From contig NZ_AP025344.1 in assembly GCF_021654795.1 (NCBI RefSeq), positions 620,001-684,000 on the forward strand: a stretch of DNA of 64,000 bases, read 5' to 3'. Numbering within the stretch: the first letter of the stretch is position 1; each line of letters begins with the position of its first letter. The translations under genes and the position numbers were made by a program. Shown here piece by piece: positions 15,846-25,216 of the stretch. The stretch is from Paenibacillus dendritiformis. GTDB lineage: Bacteria > Bacillota > Bacilli > Paenibacillales > Paenibacillaceae. The notes under the pieces are model-generated. The model was not told the origin of the DNA, did no database searches, and saw only the letters and a list, made by a program, of their open reading frames with translations.

Positions 15846-17057
15846 GTGAATTTTGATTATTCCGAGAAGGTGAAGTCGCTGCAGCGTACGCTGCTGGAGT
15901 TCATGGATGAAGTGGTGTATCCGAACGAGAAGACGTATGAGAAGCAGCTTCAGCAGGCCGGCAGCAGGTGGACGGTGCCGCCGGTGATGGAGGAGATGAA
16001 GCAGGAGGCCAGGCGGGCCGGGCTCTGGAATCTGTTTTTGCCGGACGAAGAGTATGGAGCGGGCCTGACGAATCTCGAGTATGCGCCGCTGTGCGAGATC
16101 ATGGGCCGCTCGCTTATCGCGCCGGAGGTGTTCAATTGCTCGGCGCCGGATACGGGCAATATGGAGGTGCTTGTCCGGTACGGCACGCGGGAGCAGAAGG
16201 ACAAGTGGCTCCTGCCCCTGCTCGACGGGAAAATCCGCTCGTGCTTCTCGATGACGGAGCCGGATGTGGCGTCCTCGGATGCGACCAATATCGAGGCGAC
16301 GATCGAGCGCGAGGGGGAGGAGTACGTCGTGACCGGGCGCAAATGGTGGTCTTCCGGGGCAGGCGATCCGCGCTGCAAGGTGGCGATTGTAATGGGGAAG
16401 ACCGATCCGGGCGCGCCGCGCCATGAGCAGCAGTCGATGATTCTGGTGCCGATGGATGCGCCCGGCGTTCGGGTCCGCCGCATGCTTCCCGTGTTCGGCT
16501 ATGATCACGCGCCGCATGGGCATGCCGAGATCGAGTATGACCGCGTTCGCGTGCCGGCGGACTCGATATTGTGGGAAGCGGGCAAAGGATTCGCGATCGC
16601 GCAGGGGCGGCTCGGCCCCGGACGCATCCATCATTGCATGCGGCTGATCGGGGCGGCGGAACGGGCGCTCGAGCAGCTGTGCCAGCGCGTGCGGCGGCGC
16701 ACGGCGTTCGGCAAGACGCTTGCCGACCAGGGCGTCGTTCAGGAGTGGATCGCCGCGTCGCGAATCGAGATTGAGCAGGCGCGCCTGCTGACGCTGAAGG
16801 CGGCCTATATGATGGACACGGTCGGGAACAAGGCCGCCAAGGCGGAGATTGCGATGATCAAGGCCGTCGCGCCGAATATGGCGCTGCGGGTGCTCGACCG
16901 GGCCATTCAGGCGCTCGGCGCCGCGGGGGTCAGCGAGGACTTCCCGCTCGCCTCGCATTGGGCCAATGCGAGAACGCTGCGCCTGGCGGACGGCCCGGAC
17001 GAAGTGCATCAAGCCGCCATCGCCAAGCTGGAGCTTCGCAAATACGACGATAAATGA
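15846..17057 (+). CDS. Acyl-CoA dehydrogenase family protein
   Basis: 403 residues from the GTG at 15,846, which has AAGGGGG eight bases upstream; an in-frame ATG at 15,795 lies before the operator-like repeats and has no Shine-Dalgarno site. The N-terminal helical domain, the middle-domain flavin motif [17 protein letters not shown] (about 132-148) and the C-terminal [14 protein letters not shown] segment are typical of the ACAD10/11-like branch. The base position of short-chain enzymes (Glu of EGT) is not seen at the C-terminus ([10 protein letters not shown] instead). That HRxxxGPxExH-like end is usual for ACAD10/11 relatives. First gene of an acyl-CoA catabolic operon. Confidence 0.88.
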   Translation: MNFDYSEKVKSLQRTLLEFMDEVVYPNEKTYEKQLQQAGSRWTVPPVMEEMKQEARRAGLWNLFLPDEEYGAGLTNLEYAPLCEIMGRSLIAPEVFNCSAPDTGNMEVLVRYGTREQKDKWLLPLLDGKIRSCFSMTEPDVASSDATNIEATIEREGEEYVVTGRKWWSSGAGDPRCKVAIVMGKTDPGAPRHEQQSMILVPMDAPGVRVRRMLPVFGYDHAPHGHAEIEYDRVRVPADSILWEAGKGFAIAQGRLGPGRIHHCMRLIGAAERALEQLCQRVRRRTAFGKTLADQGVVQEWIAASRIEIEQARLLTLKAAYMMDTVGNKAAKAEIAMIKAVAPNMALRVLDRAIQALGAAGVSEDFPLASHWANARTLRLADGPDEVHQAAIAKLELRKYDDK

Positions 17058-17115
17058 AACCGGTTGCGATGTAAGTGCCACTTAAATTTCTGCTATCCAG
17101 AAGGGGGAGACCGAA

Positions 17116-17892
17116 GTGAATGTCAGGCAATTATTCGACTTGACGGGCAAGACGGCAATCGTCACCGGCGGCGGACGCGGGCTTGGGGCGCAGATTGCTC
17201 AAGGGCTGGCGGAGGCCGGGGCCAATCTGGTCCTGTGCTCCCGGAAGGAGGAAGCGTGCCGCGAGACGGCCGCTCGCATCGAGCGGGATACGGGCGTGAG
17301 ATGCCATGCGATGGCTTGCGACGTCAGACGCCCGGACGAGGTGCGGCGGGTGGCGGAGCGAACGGCGGAGATCTATGGCCGCATCGACATTTTGGTCAAC
17401 AACAGCGGGGCCTCCTGGGGCGCGCCCGCTGTCGAGATGCCGCTCGAAGCGTGGAACAAGGTGATGGATATTAACGTGACGGGGACATTCCTCATGTCGC
17501 AGGCGGTCGGCCGGATGATGATCGGGCAGGGCGGAGGCACGATCATCAACATCGCTTCCGTCGCGGGCTTGAGCGGAACCGATCCGCAGTGGCTGGATGC
17601 CGTCGGCTACAGCGCGAGCAAGGGGGCGGTCATCGCGTTGACGAGAGATCTGGCGGCCAAATGGGGCAGGCACCAGATTCGCGTCAATGCGATTGCGCCC
17701 GGATTTTTCCCGACGAAGATGACACGGGAGGTCCTTCATCATGGAGGCGAGCAGATCCTCCGCCTTACTCCGCTCGGGCGGCTTGGCTCGGACAGCGATC
17801 TCAAGGGGAGCGCCGTATTTCTGGCGTCTGACGCTTCGAATTATATGACCGGAGCGGTGCTGGCCGTGGACGGCGGCATGTCGGCCATGTAG
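17116..17892 (+). CDS. Short-chain dehydrogenase/reductase (SDR), 3-oxoacyl reductase-like
   Basis: 258 residues, a classical SDR. Cofactor motif TGGGRGLG at 17-24, NNSG at 95-98, catalytic Ser148, Tyr165 and Lys169 (YSASK). The PG turn and VDGGMSAM end are as in FabG/gluconate-5-dehydrogenase relatives. The start is GTG at 17,116 after AAGGGGGAGACC. It lies 58 bases after the acyl-CoA dehydrogenase gene. Probable role: oxidising a 3-hydroxyacyl intermediate in the same pathway; exact substrate unknown. Confidence 0.88.
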   Translation: MNVRQLFDLTGKTAIVTGGGRGLGAQIAQGLAEAGANLVLCSRKEEACRETAARIERDTGVRCHAMACDVRRPDEVRRVAERTAEIYGRIDILVNNSGASWGAPAVEMPLEAWNKVMDINVTGTFLMSQAVGRMMIGQGGGTIINIASVAGLSGTDPQWLDAVGYSASKGAVIALTRDLAAKWGRHQIRVNAIAPGFFPTKMTREVLHHGGEQILRLTPLGRLGSDSDLKGSAVFLASDASNYMTGAVLAVDGGMSAM

Positions 17893-18008
17893 CTTCGAGG
17901 TCGCGCTGATTGTCAGCATAGCCGATTTTGGGGTATATCAGCCATGCAGCGCCGCGGCAGGATTTGGCGAGGGAAGCCAGTCATGCCCAAGAGCTGAGGT
18001 GAATAGGA

Positions 18009-19124
18009 ATGGTACGGAAAAGGGGGCTTATCAAAACGATGTCCAAGCAAAAGGCAGTGCCAAAGGACACGATTCCCGTGCGCCGGGGCGAAGAGCTGAA
18101 TGTGGCCGCGCTTGACGCGTATTTACGGGAGCATCTCGACATTCCGGACGGCGCTTCGATCGAGATCGAGCAGTTCGGGGCGGGACATTCGAACTTGACC
18201 TATCTGATTCGCGCCGGAGACTGGGAAGCGGTCGTGCGCCGGCCTCCGCTCGGCCCGGTGGCGCCGAAGGCGCATAACATGGAGCGCGAGTTCACGCTGC
18301 TGAAGCGGCTCCATCCTTTATTCCCGCTTGCGCCTCGTCCGTATCTGTACTGCGGGAATTCTTCGGTGATCGGCAGCCCGTTTTTTGTGATGGAGCGGCG
18401 GCATGGGATCATTCTGGATCGGGACTTTCCCCCGCATGTGGAATATACACCCGCGCTGGGCAGGGAGATCTCCGCAACGATGGTGTCGACACTCGCGCAG
18501 CTCCATGAAGCGCCTTATGAAGAGGCGAATCTGCGGGCGATCAGCCAACCGGAAGGCTTCATGCGCCGTCAGGTTCAGGGCTGGGTGGAACGCTATGAAC
18601 GGGCCAAGACGGAGGAGATTCGGGAGGCGGATAAGCTCCAGAAGTGGTTGATCGATACGCTGCCCGCTTCGCAGACTCCGGCCGTCATCCATTATGATTA
18701 CAAGCTGAACAATGTGATGTTCTCCCGCAGCCGCCTGAGCGAGATGACCGGCGTATTCGACTGGGAGATGGCGACGGTCGGCGATCCGATGGCCGATGTC
18801 GGCGCGGCGCTCAGCTATTGGTTCGAGCGGGACGATCCGCCGGAGCTGCTGCGCGGGCTGGGGCATCCGCCGTTGACGGTGCGCCCGGGCTTCATGACGA
18901 GGGATGAATTCCTCGAAGCCTATGCGGCCAGGAGCGGACGCGATGTGTCCGGGATGTCGTATTATTTGACGTTTGCTTACTTCAAGCTGGCCGTCATCTG
19001 TCAGCAGATCTATTACCGCTGGAAAAAAGGACAAACGAACGATGAGCGGTTTGCCCGCTTCGATGAGACCGTCCGGGCGCTGATAGCGCATGCTTGGCGG
19101 CAGACGGAACGGAGGCAGATCTAA
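18009..19124 (+). CDS. Phosphotransferase (APH/ACAD10-like) of acyl-CoA catabolism
   Basis: 371 residues with an aminoglycoside-phosphotransferase/choline-kinase fold. The ATP-binding N-lobe includes EQFGAGHSNLTYLIR. The catalytic loop is H228-Y-D230-YKLNN235 and the metal-binding Asp251 lies in VFDWEMATVGDP. Fused or adjacent to acyl-CoA dehydrogenases, this family (ACAD10/11) phosphorylates 4-hydroxyacyl-CoAs so that they can be degraded; the neighbour genes fit that use far better than antibiotic resistance. The ATG at 18,009 follows GAGGTGAATAGGA; an ATG at 18,039 is an alternative. Substrate assignment is inference from context. Confidence 0.82.
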   Translation: MVRKRGLIKTMSKQKAVPKDTIPVRRGEELNVAALDAYLREHLDIPDGASIEIEQFGAGHSNLTYLIRAGDWEAVVRRPPLGPVAPKAHNMEREFTLLKRLHPLFPLAPRPYLYCGNSSVIGSPFFVMERRHGIILDRDFPPHVEYTPALGREISATMVSTLAQLHEAPYEEANLRAISQPEGFMRRQVQGWVERYERAKTEEIREADKLQKWLIDTLPASQTPAVIHYDYKLNNVMFSRSRLSEMTGVFDWEMATVGDPMADVGAALSYWFERDDPPELLRGLGHPPLTVRPGFMTRDEFLEAYAARSGRDVSGMSYYLTFAYFKLAVICQQIYYRWKKGQTNDERFARFDETVRALIAHAWRQTERRQI

Positions 19125-19185
19125 GCGCTGACTATATATCCGTTCCGAGCATTTGACCATTCGTATGCCTGAGGAGGAGATTGGG

Positions 19186-20877
19186 GTGACACGTGCCCAT
19201 TTTGCGTATTGGCCTGCACGCATGCCGGTTACGCTCGCGGTGCCGGACACGACGCTGAGCGACAATCTGGAAGTGACCGCCCGCCGCTATCCAGAGCGGA
19301 CGGCGATTATCTATTATGATCAGGTTATCACCTACCGAACATTGAGAGACGAGGTCAACCGCATGGCCGCTTACTTACTGCATGTGAGCGTCGGCAAAGG
19401 CGACCGCGTGCTGATCTACATGCAGAACAGTCCCCAATTCATCATTTCCTACTATGCGATATTGCGGTGCGGCGGCATCGTCGTGCCGATCAATCCGATG
19501 AATCTGACGGAGGAGCTCTCTTTCTACATTAAAGACGGCAGCGTCAAGATCGGCCTGGTCAGCCAGGAGCTGTATCCGCGCATCGAGCCGCTGCTGGGAA
19601 CGAGCTGTCTGGAACGCATTATTCTCGCTGCATACTCCGACTACTGCCCGAATCCAGGCGCGGATGCCCCGGACTTCGTCAAGGCTCCCCGGCTGGAACC
19701 GGCCTCCCCTCAAGTCATCCCGTGGGCGGAAGCGATGGGGGCCGCCATCGGAGCGCGGCCTGTCCCGGAGACGGCCGGAAGCGATCTGGCGGTCTTGCCC
19801 TACACGTCCGGGACGACCGGCCAACCGAAAGGCTGCATGCATACCCATAAGTCGGTGCAGGCGAACGTGATTGCGACGGCCTTCTGGGGAGCGCTGACGC
19901 CGGAATCGATCGTGCTGTCCACGCTTCCTTTATTTCATGTGACCGGTATGGTTCACGGCATGCACACGCCTATCTATATGGGGGCCGCCATTGTCATGAT
20001 GACGCGGTGGGATCGCAATACGGCCGCGCGGCTCATTGAAGACCGCAAGTGCACGCATTGGACGGGAATCAGCACGATGATTATTGATTTTCTGGCCAAT
20101 CCTCAGCTTCCGCGATACGATCTGAGTTCGCTGATCGCCATTACCGGAGGCGGGGCGGGGCTGCCGGAGGCGGTCGGCGAGAAGCTGCATCAGGCCACGG
20201 GCATCCGGTTCGTGGAAGGCTACGGCCTGTCGGAGACGATGGCGCAGACGCATTTCAATCCGCTCGATCGCCCGAAGCTGCAATGTCTCGGCATTCCGTC
20301 CTTTGACGTGGACGCGCGCATCATTGACCCGGTCACGCTGGAAGAGAAGGGCCCGCGCGAAGAAGGGGAGATCATCCTGAGCGGCCCGCAATTATTTCAT
20401 GGCTACTGGAACAACCCGTCGGAAACGAAAAACGCTTTCGTCGAGATAGACGGCAAACCGTTTCTCCGCTCCGGCGATATCGGCTACTGCGACGAGGAAG
20501 GCTACTTCTTCATCGTCGACCGGGTGAAGCGCATGATTAACGCTTCCGGCTTCAAGGTGTGGCCGACCGAAGTGGAGTCGATTCTGTATAAGCATCCGGC
20601 GATAAAGGAAGCCTGCGTCATCGGGGTGCCGGACAAGAGAAAGGGCGAGGAGATCAAGGCTTACGTCGTCCTGCAGGAAGACAAGCGCGGCACGGTAACC
20701 GAGGACGATATCATTAGCTGGGCGCAGCGGCATATGGCCGCCTATAAATATCCGCGGCTGGTCGAATTCGTCGCATCGCTTCCGGTGACCGGCAGCGGCA
20801 AAATATTGTGGCGCAAGCTGCAGGAGGAGGCTTGGGACCAAGCGAAGCGGAAAGACTCCGGCCCTGGCCTCCAATAG
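19186..20877 (+). CDS. Acyl-CoA synthetase (AMP-forming ligase)
   Basis: 563 residues from the GTG at 19,186, six bases after GAGGAGGAG; a TTG at 19,153 is less likely. ANL-superfamily motifs are complete: the phosphate-binding loop YTSGTTGQPKGCMHTHK, GYGLSETMAQTHFNP, the hinge region SGDIGYCDEEGYFFIVDRVK and the C-terminal catalytic lysine in VTGSGKILWRKL. It should activate a fatty or branched acid to its CoA thioester for the upstream dehydrogenases. Length and motifs resemble medium/long-chain fatty-acid CoA ligases. Confidence 0.9.
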   Translation: MTRAHFAYWPARMPVTLAVPDTTLSDNLEVTARRYPERTAIIYYDQVITYRTLRDEVNRMAAYLLHVSVGKGDRVLIYMQNSPQFIISYYAILRCGGIVVPINPMNLTEELSFYIKDGSVKIGLVSQELYPRIEPLLGTSCLERIILAAYSDYCPNPGADAPDFVKAPRLEPASPQVIPWAEAMGAAIGARPVPETAGSDLAVLPYTSGTTGQPKGCMHTHKSVQANVIATAFWGALTPESIVLSTLPLFHVTGMVHGMHTPIYMGAAIVMMTRWDRNTAARLIEDRKCTHWTGISTMIIDFLANPQLPRYDLSSLIAITGGGAGLPEAVGEKLHQATGIRFVEGYGLSETMAQTHFNPLDRPKLQCLGIPSFDVDARIIDPVTLEEKGPREEGEIILSGPQLFHGYWNNPSETKNAFVEIDGKPFLRSGDIGYCDEEGYFFIVDRVKRMINASGFKVWPTEVESILYKHPAIKEACVIGVPDKRKGEEIKAYVVLQEDKRGTVTEDDIISWAQRHMAAYKYPRLVEFVASLPVTGSGKILWRKLQEEAWDQAKRKDSGPGLQ

Positions 20878-20916
20878 AGCCGGCGCCGCCAAACTCGCTA
20901 TGAGGGGAGATCAGGC

Positions 20917-21492
20917 TTGGAGCCGTCCATGAAAGAGAAGATTATAAAGCATAGCATAGCGCTTTTTGAAGCGAAAGGGTTCAGCGAAGCCTCGATCCAG
21001 GATATTGTCGACACACTGGGCGTGACCAAGGGGACCTTCTATTACTACTTCGCGAGCAAGGATCAACTGCTGACGCAGATTCATCTGCAGTATATAGATT
21101 ACATGCTGGAGGAGCAGCGGCGCATCATCGAGCAGCCGGATCGAACCTGGCGGGAGAAGCTGTCCGGGATCATCCTCATGATGATTCGGGCGATCGAAGG
21201 CAAGGGCGGCAGCGCGCGCATTTTTTTCCGTGAACTCCTTCATATTACGGGCGACAATCTCGCCGCCATCAAACAGAAGCGGGATCGGTTCCGGTTAAAT
21301 GTGCAGTCTGTCCTCGAGCGGGGAATGGAGAGCGGCGAGTTCCGCAATGATCTGCCGGCGGACATGATGGCGTTCAGCATCCTCGGCGCCTGCAACTGGT
21401 GCTATACCTGGTTCAAGCCCGACGGTCCGTTGTCCGATGCCGAGGTAGCGGCTGTCTATGCCGAGATGTTCCTCAACGGGATGAGCAAATAA
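20917..21492 (+). CDS. TetR-family regulator of the acyl-CoA operon
   Basis: 191 residues. N-terminal helix-turn-helix: ASIQDIVDTLGVTKGTFYYY then FASKDQLL (about 25-52), typical TetR. The TTG at 20,917 is preferred because GAGGGGAG lies eight bases before it; the ATG at 20,929 is too far. It is the last gene of the operon, so it probably represses the operon and is released by an acyl-CoA, in the manner of FadR/PsrA-like TetR proteins. The inverted half-sites at 15,785-15,821 are a candidate target. Confidence 0.87.
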   Translation: MEPSMKEKIIKHSIALFEAKGFSEASIQDIVDTLGVTKGTFYYYFASKDQLLTQIHLQYIDYMLEEQRRIIEQPDRTWREKLSGIILMMIRAIEGKGGSARIFFRELLHITGDNLAAIKQKRDRFRLNVQSVLERGMESGEFRNDLPADMMAFSILGACNWCYTWFKPDGPLSDAEVAAVYAEMFLNGMSK

Positions 21493-21515
21493 GAGAACAA
21501 GCAAGCCGGCAGAAG

Positions 21516-21556
21516 AACAGAGCCGCAAAGAGGAACAGGCTCCTTGCGGTTCTGTT
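21516..21556 (+). terminator. Terminator ending the acyl-CoA operon
   Basis: AACAGAGCCGCAA (21,516-21,528) pairs with TTGCGGTTCTGTT (21,544-21,556), 13 bp with one wobble, then TTGCGTTTC. It also lies downstream of the convergent TetR gene. Confidence 0.8.
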
Positions 21557-21593
21557 TTGCGTTTCATCGCGTCCCATCGATCTCTAATCTAGT

Positions 21594-22235
21594 CTATCTG
21601 TCCTCCATAAGATGCAGATTGGCGCTCCCCGCTTGCTCTTCCTTCGGCCTCCCGGATGGGTAGGCATAATGGTAGATCGCTTCCAATTGCTTCGCCATGT
21701 ATTCGGGGGAATGAGGCGTGTCTTGCCCCAGCCAGTTCACCAAGACTCCCAGATGAGCGAACAGAACGTAGTGGCTCACAATCTCCTTGTTCAAGCCGTT
21801 CACGGCGCGCGGCGTCAGCTTCAACGCTTCAAAGGCCTGGCTGAATTGTCGGTATAGCATATCCGTGAAGCGGTTGTTAAAATAGGTTCTCGCATTGTCT
21901 CCGAACATGGTCTTGTAAAAATCGCGATGGAGACGAAAATGGGAGAACAAGCGGATGACTTGCTTTTCCGGGTACTTCTGAGAAGCGCTCCGCTCTTCGT
22001 CTTCGGTCGGCCCGACCGCTTTGGCGAGCTCATCCAGCATGTCGTCCACGCTTCGTTCGAAGAGATCGTATTTGTCTTGATAATGCAAATAGAATGTCCC
22101 TCGATTAATGTCCGCCCGTTCGGCAATATCCTGCACCGTGATCGCCCCGAATTCCTTTTCGTTCATCAACTCGATTAATGCGCGTCTGATTTTTCTTTTC
22201 GTTCTTTTGACTCGCCGATCCGCCGTGTTGGACAT
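21594..22235 (-). CDS. TetR-family regulator, divergent from the rifampin-phosphotransferase-like gene
   Basis: 213 residues. The N-terminal TetR helix-turn-helix (AITVQDIAERADINRGTFYL then HYQDKYDLF) is of the YvkB/AcrR style, and the C-terminal ligand domain is TetR_C-like. The ATG (complement of 22,233-22,235) has AAGGTGA six bases upstream; a TTG one codon earlier is possible. In Bacillus subtilis a TetR gene (yvkB) also sits beside the RPH homologue yvkC, so control of the neighbour is likely. A palindrome at 22,364-22,377 is a probable target. Confidence 0.87.
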   Translation of the reverse strand: MSNTADRRVKRTKRKIRRALIELMNEKEFGAITVQDIAERADINRGTFYLHYQDKYDLFERSVDDMLDELAKAVGPTEDEERSASQKYPEKQVIRLFSHFRLHRDFYKTMFGDNARTYFNNRFTDMLYRQFSQAFEALKLTPRAVNGLNKEIVSHYVLFAHLGVLVNWLGQDTPHSPEYMAKQLEAIYHYAYPSGRPKEEQAGSANLHLMEDR

Positions 22236-22357
22236 CAAGCTTCACCTTCTTGTTTACAAATTATTTACACAAAAATCAACAATCTGGCTGCATGTGTACG
22301 GTAATGAACAGAAGTGAGCGAACTGCGCATTGAACAAATAACAGGCCTTGGTAAAAT

Positions 22358-22377
22358 TATAATCATCCAATTGGATG
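22358..22377 (+). promoter_or_regulatory. -10 box with adjacent palindromic operator before the rph-like gene
   Basis: TATAAT at 22,358-22,363 is a perfect -10 box; the sequence 17 bases before it (CAAATA) is a weak -35. Immediately downstream lies the perfect 14-bp palindrome CATCCAATTGGATG (22,364-22,377), covering the expected transcription start, as for a TetR repressor. I did not see the rifamycin-associated element known upstream of some actinobacterial rph genes. Confidence 0.6.
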
Positions 22378-22449
22378 GTTTTCAATAATACATCTATTTC
22401 CTAGTACTAGTGGCTAATTTAACCTTTTTCGAAGGAGTGGAAGCCATTG

Positions 22450-25104
22450 ATGAATTGTCTTAATTTGGACCGCGTGAACCGGACCCATCTGCCGATCGCG
22501 GGCGGCAAGGGGGCCAATCTGGGTGAACTGCGGCAAGCCGGCTTTCCCGTCCCTCCGGGATTCTGCATTACGACCTCCGCTTATGATGCGGTCGTGGGGC
22601 AATCGGCTCGGATGGAGTCTTTCTACGAAGAGCTCGGCCTCTTGAACGTTCAAGATAACGAAGGGATGCGGCATCTAAGCCAGCGCATGCGGGAGCATAT
22701 CGGCAGCTTGCCAATCCCGGATGACATAAGCAGAGATATTCTCCAAGCATGGAGAGAGATGGGCGCCAATCCTGCCGCTGCCGTTCGTTCCAGCGCGACG
22801 GCGGAGGATCTGCCGACAGCTTCCTTCGCCGGGCAGCAGGACACCCTCTTGAATGTGCGAGGGGAGCGGCAGCTATTCGATGCCATCCGTCAATGCTGGG
22901 CCTCTCTCTTCTCGGAACGGGCCATCGCCTACCGGATCAAGAACGGATTCGATCACCGTTCCGTCCGTCTGGCCGTCATCGTTCAGCGCCTCATTGTGCC
23001 AGACGTGTCGGGGGTGATGTTCACCGCCGATCCGATAACGGGGAACCGCGGCATCATCTCGATTGACGCCAGCTTCGGGCTGGGGGAAGCGCTCGTATCG
23101 GGGCTCGTCAATCCTGATCTGTACCAGGTCAGGCAGGGCGGGATCGTGAAGAAACAGATCTCATGCAAGAAGTCGGTTGTCTGTACGCTTGCCGAGGGAG
23201 GCACGGCTGTTGAAGAACTCCCTGAACGGAAGCAGAAGGAGCAGGCGCTGTCCGATGAGGAGATCATGATTTTGGCCCGAATGGGGGAACGGATTCAAGC
23301 GCATTACGGGGCGGAGCAGGATATTGAATGGTGCCTGTCCGGCGGACAGTTTTATATTGTTCAGGCCAGACCGATCACTTCCCTATTTCCGATACCGAAG
23401 GCGTCAAGCGATGGGCTGCATGTTTATTTCTCGTTCGGCCACATCCAGATGATGACGGATGCGATGTCGCCCGCCGGAATTTCGGTCTGGCAGATGACGA
23501 GAGAATTCGCCTCCGCCGGGGAGGAGGGCGCGGCAGCGCTGGTAGAAGCCGGCGGCAGACTGTTCATGGATGCCACGCGTTCGCTGCAGGCCGGCTTGGC
23601 CCGGAAGGTGACGCTGCAGATGATGGGCAAGATGGACCCCCTGATAGCCAGCGCGGCCCGACAAATCCTGGACCGTGTTCCGGTCACGGAAGAATCCTCT
23701 GCCGGTTGGGAGGGGCTGGAAGAGATGCTCCCCCGGCTTGCGACGCAGGTGCTCAAGGATATGCTGGAGGGAGAGGGCCAAGCGGCCTACACGGAGGTCG
23801 AGGACGGAGCGGATCGCCTGGTGGACCTATGCCGGCAGCGGTTGGACGAATGCGGCGGAGCCGATAAAATTACGTATATTCATCAAAACTACGAAGCTTT
23901 GGCGCGCAATTTGATGGGCGAGAGCTTTCACTACACGGTCGCAGCCATGGCAGCGAAGGATCTGCTCGAGCTGCTGGCGAAATGGTGGCGCTTCGACGGC
24001 GGCGAGCTAATCACCTTGAACAAGTCCCTGCCGTTCAATGTCACGAGCGAGATGGGACTGGAGCTGGGGGATGTGGCGGATATCGCCCGTCCTTACCCGG
24101 AGTTGATCGCGTATTTGCGGAACGCGGGCGAGGACGGATTTATGGAGGGGCTGGACGGCATTGCCGGAGGCCCGGAATTCAAGGCGGCCTTCACGCAGTG
24201 GCTGGAACGGTACGGCGTTCGCTGTCCGGGCGAGATTGACATCATGAGGACGCGTTGGTCGGAACGGCCTTATATGCTGATCCCATCGCTTGTGGGTCAT
24301 CTGGACAGCGTCAAGCACGGAGAACACCGCGAACGCTTCCGCCAAGGAGAGCAGGAAGCCGAGAGGGCCGCCGAACGCATTCTGACCCAAGTCCGCGGCC
24401 TGGAAGACGGAGCGTTCAAGGAACGGATCGTCTCCCGGCTGATCACCGTCTACCGCAGCTTTATGGGCTTGCGGGAGCATCACAAATTCGTGCTGGTGCG
24501 GCATTTGGCGCTATATCGGAAAGCGGTCCTTGAGCTGGGGGATGATCTCGCGGCCCGGGGCGTCCTGCGCGAACGGAACGATATTTTCTTCCTGCCCTTG
24601 CAGGAAATGAAGGAAACGATAACCGGCACCTTCGAAAAAGACGTACCGTCGCTGATCGCGGCCCGCCAGGAGAGCTTCAAGCACTATCAGCGGCTGCAGC
24701 CGCCGCGCGTCTTCACGAGCGAAGGGGAGATTATCGAGGCCAGACTGGACGGCGGCGATGCGCCGGAAGGCGCCTTGATTGGACTGCCGGTCTCTCCCGG
24801 CATCGTCGAGGGCAGGGCGAGAGTCGTGCTTGATCCGAGCGCGGCTTCGCTGAAGGAAGGCGAGATTCTGGTGGCGCCGTTCACCGATCCGGGATGGACG
24901 CCGCTGTTCCAGCAAGCGAAGGGGCTCATCACCGAGATTGGCGGCATGATGACGCACGGCTCGGTCGTCGCCCGCGAGTATGGCATTCCCGCGGTCGTCG
25001 GGGTCGAGCGCGCGACGAAGCTGATCCGTGACGGCCAGTTGCTTCGCCTGGACGGCACGACAGGACAGGTGATCGTGCTGGAAGAAGCGCATAGCATGGT
25101 GTGA
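22450..25104 (+). CDS. rph: PEP-synthase-like phosphotransferase, rifampin phosphotransferase (RPH) family
   Basis: 884 residues, close to the 867 of the Listeria enzyme. The order is that of RPH: ATP-binding domain (GGKGANLGELRQAGFPVPPG near residue 20; AAVRSSATAEDLPTASFAGQ near 115), a central substrate domain (about 320-750), and a C-terminal swivelling domain with His836 in GGMMTHGSVVAREYGIPAVV. RPH inactivates rifamycins by moving the beta-phosphate of ATP to the drug through this histidine. Homologues such as YvkC are widespread in soil Bacillales. True PEP synthases have a TIM-barrel PEP domain, not seen here. The ATG at 22,450 is 12 bases after AAGGAG; a TTG three bases earlier is also possible. 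Confidence 0.85.
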   Translation: MNCLNLDRVNRTHLPIAGGKGANLGELRQAGFPVPPGFCITTSAYDAVVGQSARMESFYEELGLLNVQDNEGMRHLSQRMREHIGSLPIPDDISRDILQAWREMGANPAAAVRSSATAEDLPTASFAGQQDTLLNVRGERQLFDAIRQCWASLFSERAIAYRIKNGFDHRSVRLAVIVQRLIVPDVSGVMFTADPITGNRGIISIDASFGLGEALVSGLVNPDLYQVRQGGIVKKQISCKKSVVCTLAEGGTAVEELPERKQKEQALSDEEIMILARMGERIQAHYGAEQDIEWCLSGGQFYIVQARPITSLFPIPKASSDGLHVYFSFGHIQMMTDAMSPAGISVWQMTREFASAGEEGAAALVEAGGRLFMDATRSLQAGLARKVTLQMMGKMDPLIASAARQILDRVPVTEESSAGWEGLEEMLPRLATQVLKDMLEGEGQAAYTEVEDGADRLVDLCRQRLDECGGADKITYIHQNYEALARNLMGESFHYTVAAMAAKDLLELLAKWWRFDGGELITLNKSLPFNVTSEMGLELGDVADIARPYPELIAYLRNAGEDGFMEGLDGIAGGPEFKAAFTQWLERYGVRCPGEIDIMRTRWSERPYMLIPSLVGHLDSVKHGEHRERFRQGEQEAERAAERILTQVRGLEDGAFKERIVSRLITVYRSFMGLREHHKFVLVRHLALYRKAVLELGDDLAARGVLRERNDIFFLPLQEMKETITGTFEKDVPSLIAARQESFKHYQRLQPPRVFTSEGEIIEARLDGGDAPEGALIGLPVSPGIVEGRARVVLDPSAASLKEGEILVAPFTDPGWTPLFQQAKGLITEIGGMMTHGSVVAREYGIPAVVGVERATKLIRDGQLLRLDGTTGQVIVLEEAHSMV

Positions 25105-25130
25105 CCCTCTTATGAATATAACCAGGTAAG

Positions 25131-25174
25131 GAACCGCGTTTTGCCGGAAAAAGGCAGAGCGCGGTTCTTTGTTT
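25131..25174 (+). terminator. Terminator after the rph-like gene
   Basis: GAACCGCG (25,131-25,138) pairs with CGCGGTTC (25,160-25,167), with an inner TGCC/GGCA stem, followed by CTTTGTTTCT. Confidence 0.75.
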
Positions 25175-25216
25175 CTCCACGGAAATATGCCAATATAGTC
25201 GTAAGGGGATGAGTGA

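Noticed and set aside
15843..17081. 412-codon minus-strand frame opposite the acyl-CoA dehydrogenase
   Set aside because: His/Arg-rich shadow of a GC-rich gene with no start site; the plus-strand gene is clear.
18009..19124. Aminoglycoside resistance phosphotransferase
   Set aside because: Although the fold matches, it lies inside an acyl-CoA catabolic operon and resembles the ACAD10/11 kinase domain.
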